A stretch of DNA of 64,000 nt, from assembly GCA_023374045.1 (NCBI GenBank), contig CM041781.1, forward strand, positions 140,236,982-140,300,981. The letters are read 5' to 3'. The translations under genes were made by a program, and so were the position numbers. The notes under the pieces were generated by a model. The model did no database searches and was not told the origin of the DNA. It worked only from the letters and a program-made list of their open reading frames with translations. Numbering within the stretch: position 1 is the stretch's first letter; each line of letters starts with the position of its first letter. Positions 59,301 through 64,000 of this stretch are shown piece by piece. This stretch comes from Limonium bicolor. Taxonomy: Eukaryota; Streptophyta; Magnoliopsida; Caryophyllales; Plumbaginaceae.

Positions 59301-62300
59301 ATTCGGAGGGAAAAGGGAGTTAAATGAGTAATCACAAAAAGACAAACAGAAGAAGAATGAAACACCAGTTTTTGATACAGACTGAGTTTAGTTTCAGTTT
59401 TCTTAGCAGGTAAGTGTCTAGCAATTTCTGTATTTGTAACAGGCCTGTCTTGAGTTTTGTTTGGAGTTAAAGCTTGATGATAGCTAGTGGGTAAGAAGTT
59501 GATAGGAGTGTAGGTCAGTTTAGAAAACTGACAGAGAAAACAGTAAGAACATACCAGTTTATGATTTTAGTTGCAGTTCCAGGAATCTTGTGTTTCTGTA
59601 TAACTATGTTGCAGTGAGTAAAAAGGGTATAACCAAGATAAAACAGGTAACCACGTGAGTTACCAATGAGGGAGAGTTAAAACCTAACTCATGAACAAAC
59701 CAGAAAATAGATCATAAAACAGAAAGGGAGGACAAGAAGAAATACTTCAGTTTCATTATGCCAATCTTGATTTCTGTTTCAGTTCTGTATAGCTGTATAC
59801 AGAAAGATTGGGGTGGCTGTGGTGAGTTGCCAACGAATCCAAAATGCTTCTAACCTATCTTAGTAAACTGTAAGTGTCTATAGAAAGATTAGGGAATCAA
59901 TGATTTCACACAAATATAATAAACAGAAGAGTTGTACCGATTCAGGTGGATTCAGACCATCAGATGAATGTTGTTTCTGTGTGAATCTTTTCAGTAGGAG
60001 TAACAGCAAGATGTTGGAGTTGTTTAAAGAGGAAAACAAAGTTATTGAATCAGGTAGCTAAGACATAAACTCATTTGAGAGGGGTTAACCAATGTCACGA
60101 ACTGAGCTGAGCAATAAAAGGAAGTAATATCAAGTTCTGTTTCAGCTTGATCTTTTTCTCTCCTGTTTCAGATTCCTCCCAGTAAGTATGTTTAACTATG
60201 TCTCTGTAACAGATGGGAATGAAACCGTAAGTAACATCATGAATTGGGTAGCTAAGTAGAGTGGGGGAGAGAGTGTAGCAGGAGCCAAAACGAGGAAGGG
60301 GAAACAAAAACAGAAAAGAAATAACTTATCAAACTTAATGCACCTGTTTCCAATTGCTTCTGAAATAGATAACTTTCTGTATAAACCTGTTACAGAGGGA
60401 TACTGAGGGTAGAATTGAAATAAGAGTGAACCTTAAATACTTCTAAAGGAGTAAACTAGGTTGATACATTCATAGGGAGTTCTGGAAACCAACTTAAAGA
60501 CCCAACAGAAACAAAAAAAAAAGAAGACGACATCAACATGATCTTCAGATTCTGTTGCCATACTCCTCGGTATAAGTAAGTTCTTAGGGGAGGTTAAGCT
60601 GTGATACAGTTCTAAGCCTTATAATCTGTAATAGTGATGGCGAAGTGGTGATGTGCAGAGAGAATACAATGCGAAAGAAGAGAAATTTTGATGTACATAT
60701 ATATATAGGTACAACCGATAACTAAGCAAGTATAAAAGACCTTGGGTTATATTTTACCACAAGGTTTTTGGTGTTATGGAAATTAAATACCTACAATATA
60801 TAATAAAACATGTGGTAGTTTTATGAGTAATGAAAGTATATAATAAAGGAGCTCAAATGTGGCACATGTGTATGTTATTTTCGATACATTCCTAAGTTGC
60901 CAAGTCACTTGTAATAAAGTCTAGTGCCACATAAAAATATCGTACCATATGACATTATGGAAAAGATGTAACACAAATAATATTATGTGACTAAGGCTAT
61001 ATTCATGCAAGCTGATATGCTAAATGCATACGTGCATAAATAAAAACGTACCAAGAAATAAAGTTATACACTATAACTATAACGACATAAAATACTAAGC
61101 TTAGTATAGGACCTTGGTTTATAAATAAACCCTAGTGAAGTATCATAAGTGTATAACGTAAGGTTTCATGCTCTAATGTAAACCGAGTATTAACTCACAC
61201 AACGAGTAAGGGGTCATCAAATATTAATAACGGTACTTTAACTAGTAACAAATGTTAAGTCTGGGGACATGGTACTAGAATTTCAAATGTTATTCGGAAA
61301 TACCGAATTGTGCTGTCATGTGGATTGACGCTTAGTATTCCGTGTATTACTAGATCGCATTCCCGACGTACGCGCTCGAAAGCTCTAGTGGACAGCACTG
61401 CACGAATCTAGTCAACGGTGTACGGTATGTAAAGGGATTTGATCCGAGTTGTCCTGAGGAATTCCTCGGGCTCGGATTTGTTTGATAAATAACTTGTGTG
61501 AATGTATGTATGTGATGTATGTGTGTGATGTGTAGTTATGTTCAATGCATTATTTATTTATGCACGAACGTCCCACGGGACTAATACTACGTCGACTATA
61601 GATCGACTTATATAAAACTACATATGCGAAATGTGTGTTGTGACCACTGTTGTCTGACCTAATACACTAAGTATTACAAGTATGTAGTTATAACCTAAGT
61701 AAAATACTTAGGAACGGGACACGACATTGTCGGTCTCTAGAGCTTTGACTCGAACGTGAATGTTACCTAGAATATTTCTAGGCATGCGTAAGACCCAGAG
61801 GGCAGCCAACAAATTAAGTGATGTACTCCATAACTAAAACTATAACTGACTATCTAACTAACAAAGCTAACAGTGGAGTGTGAATGAATGTGATGATGTA
61901 CCTTAATCCAGACAGTCACTGGCTGCTGGTCGCGCGTAGAGATCTCTTGGGTTATCCCGTATCGGGTTTTACCCTAGTGAATCCTGTTCGAGCCTAGATA
62001 GATCGACAGGCGGAGTGTGCTACCGTTGGCACCAGGCCCTTGGCCACCTAAATGGACGCCTCTACAAAGGCAAAGTGAAGAGCCCAGAGTCTTCGGATGA
62101 TCAGGGCAGTGAGCACCTTGTGTGTACGTGGGACTACTGTCCAAGTGAATATATTCGGGTTGTCCTAACTGACGCCCGACAGTGCTAACTAAAACTAATA
62201 ATATGTGAGGGTCCGGGGGGCCGAATGTTGTACAGTGCTAACTAAAATAATGATATGTGAAGGCCCGGAGGGCCGAGTGATGTACTATGTGATGATGTGA

Positions 62301-62928
62301 ACATACGATGAATGAGTTCTCATTACCATTGTATTGTATGATGTATGACAGTAATGTGTATATCCATATATGACTGTTTGATTAGGATGAGTGATTATAC
62401 AATCATGCATGTTGTTACAGTATTTATTATATCTGTAAAATGACAAAGCATGAAATCAATCTAATATCAAGACGGTTAAAAATGACAAGTGACCAATAGG
62501 GTCCAGATCCGGCATACTCAGCGTCTATCGCTGATACTACACTCATTATGCAGGTTGCTGAACGTTGAAGCCGAAGTGCGGGATTGGGTAGTTAGGACAT
62601 TGTTGAGTTTGGATTTACCGTTCATACCTTGTTATGTATTAAAGGATTCCATTAGAAAGGGGTTGTAAGATTTGGATTATGTTTAGATGCTCACAGTAGT
62701 TGTGCTGTTGATACTTAGATAGAAATGTAGGTGGTATCTCGTTGTCACTGCGGATTATATTGTATGTTTAAATTGTTAAGATGTTGTACTGCTACATCAC
62801 TCGTATGGGCGAGTGGTGGCAAGTAACACCCATGTGAGTTCTAATACTGTAATTCCTTCCGCTGTGAGACGTCTTTATTTCCTGTTCACGTGAGCGACTA
62901 TTACGTAATTGTTATGAGGGGTGTTACA
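56340..62928 (+). repeat. 3' LTR of the nested element (6.59 kb)
   Basis: Second copy of the 5' LTR. Differences include ACCCGTGG versus ACAACCGTGG (near 46612/58420), CTCTAGG versus CTATCTAGG (near 46766/58580), and GTGTGTGTAAG versus GTGTAAG (near 47171/58985). Ends GTGTTACA at 62928, followed by the target duplication. Confidence 0.92.
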
Positions 62929-62933
62929 CCCTA

Positions 62934-63307
62934 GGGGCAGCATTTTTATTTTTCAGGTACACCGAAGATGGTACCGTTCGAGAGTAGGACGGGGTCGGTG
63001 GTTTGCATGGGTAGTTAGATTTAATTACTTGTGTATTGAAAGAGGTGTAAGACCGTATATGTTATCGGCATCCATATATTGTACACTCGGTATAGTAAAG
63101 AAATGATTTGAGTAAAGTATTAGTATTATGTATTCGGTTGTTCCAGTTCATCAAACCGTTACGGTATGTAAGAAAGGCCTGGTTAGCCACATGGGTGGCT
63201 AACGACGTTGTTTCACCCCTCGTTGTAATTAGAGTTCCGCTGCGTGAGTAGGAGTAATTAGTAACGGTTTAAGAGGTAATAACGAGATTAACGGTTGGGG
63301 TGTTACA
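62934..63307 (+). repeat. long Ty3 LTR (copy d), 3' end right of the nested element
   Basis: Continues 40735-44529 after the CCCTA duplication. Carries a TTTTTCAG/GT site (62951-62958), the LTR-end hairpin GTTAGCCAC/GTGGCTAAC (63182-63203), a CCGCTGCGTGAG block and the end GGGTGTTACA at 63307. Copy d is about 4.17 kb in total. Confidence 0.8.
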
Positions 63308-64000
63308 AAAATGGTAGATGACTGGAAATACCGAGTTAGGAATCAGAGACTTAGGGCTAAGGGTTGAGTGATAGCGTGAGAGATGCGCTAGTTAGGAACT
63401 TCCAGTATGAACTGGATACCTACAATACCAAACCCGCCCTCCACAACCCCCGTATTTAAAAGCTCGGGAAAGAACGCCAGAGAGACGGGGAACCCGATCT
63501 GGCAGTTATTAAATGTTTCAATATGAACCAGAACCTGTCATGCGGTAGATCCTGAGAACCGGAAACCCCGGAGACGGATCCCGCTGGAACGATAATAACC
63601 GCACTCAATGGCGCGAGGTCGAGAAATCCTAATCCAAGGAGACCAGAATATGTGGCAGCTCGGGGCGACATGCTTAGCAGTCACGAGAACCCAGCTGGTC
63701 GAGCAGCAGCAAGAAGGTTGCACCAACCGTGCAACAAGGCGGATTCATGAGAACTAACGAGAACCGGGACACGTGTCAACGGACCGCCGTAGTTAAGCAA
63801 TACCACCAATGGTATATTAACCGACTAAGAATCTAGTCAAGAGTAGGTACACCCACCCTGCCACACCCGAAAAGGTTGCAAAATTTAACTGATATAGCTT
63901 AGACAGCTACAAGCATAATTACCGGACATACCCGAATAGGACTACCGAAGTAGAGCCTAAATGACTTAAACCTCGGTAACCACAGTGAAGACGAGGGAAC
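63308..64000 (+). mobile_element. start of the interior of the outer element (continues off the window)
   Basis: After the LTR end, AAAATGGTAGATGAC replaces the usual primer site and keeps only TGGTA, so the PBS is degenerate. The next stretch (about 63400-63470) loosely resembles the nested element's interior at 51460-51530. No gag ORF is visible. Confidence 0.5.

Larger units (their letters stand above)
44530..62928 (+). mobile_element. young non-coding long-LTR element (LARD-like), nested in LTR copy d
   Basis: 18.4 kb with 6571- and 6589-bp LTRs, a PBS at 51105, and a polypurine tract ending at 56339. A perfect CCCTA target duplication flanks it (44525-44529 and 62929-62933). The LTRs differ only by scattered substitutions and 1-4 bp indels, so insertion is recent. 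The 5.2 kb interior has no gag or pol ORF, only traces of a Tekay-type element (zinc-knuckle-like and integrase-end similarity). It must have been moved by enzymes from another element, as large retrotransposon derivatives are. Confidence 0.9.

Overview
The window looks like repeat-rich intergenic DNA from a flowering-plant nuclear genome. Almost all of it is nested LTR retrotransposons with plant-type lineages: Ty3 chromoviruses of the Tekay/Del type, a Ty3 Tat-type element with two RNase H domains and an antisense ORF, and a Ty1-copia SIRE/Maximus-type element. Splice-site and TATA-like signals are also plant-like. I see no intact host protein gene. The first 1.9 kb may hold the promoter and first exon of a minus-strand host transcript.

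Layout. 1-2790: possible host gene edge, a tRNA-derived SINE-like stretch and AT-rich DNA. 2791-about 10330 (+): a decayed Tekay-type element (partial 5' LTR, PBS, gag, a captured AlkB-type 2-oxoglutarate/Fe(II) dioxygenase domain, protease, RT-RNase H, integrase-chromodomain). About 10330-18490 (-): a related LTR, cut by a 4.7 kb solo LTR (11850-16551, target duplication ACCTC). 18491-21628 (-): fragments of two more related LTRs. 21634-40734 (-): a SIRE-like copia element with an extra env-position ORF, split by a complete Tat-type element (27855-39508, target duplication GACTC). 40735-63307 (+): another long LTR, split by a non-coding element with two nearly identical 6.6 kb LTRs (44530-62928, target duplication CCCTA). 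63308-64000: the internal start of the outer element.

Most notable signal. The Tekay-type element at 2.8-10.3 kb carries an AlkB-family domain between gag and protease. All signature residues are present (HxD at 6103-6111, His at 6283, RxxxxxR at 6355-6375), with one in-frame stop. A splice donor at the gag end (5514/5515) is in phase both with an acceptor opening into AlkB (5644/5645) and with one that skips AlkB and opens into protease (6504/6505). The element therefore looks organised to make either a Gag-AlkB or a Gag-Pol product. This fits an RNA-demethylase-like activity used on the element's own RNA, but that function is inference.

The long LTRs, although largely unalignable by eye, share structured landmarks at fixed distances from their 3' ends: a hairpin about 100 nt away whose stem is kept by compensating base changes, and a TTTCAG/GT-like acceptor about 360 nt away. 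Three of them also carry mid-LTR arrays of GGTCCGGG hairpins with a period of about 70 bp.
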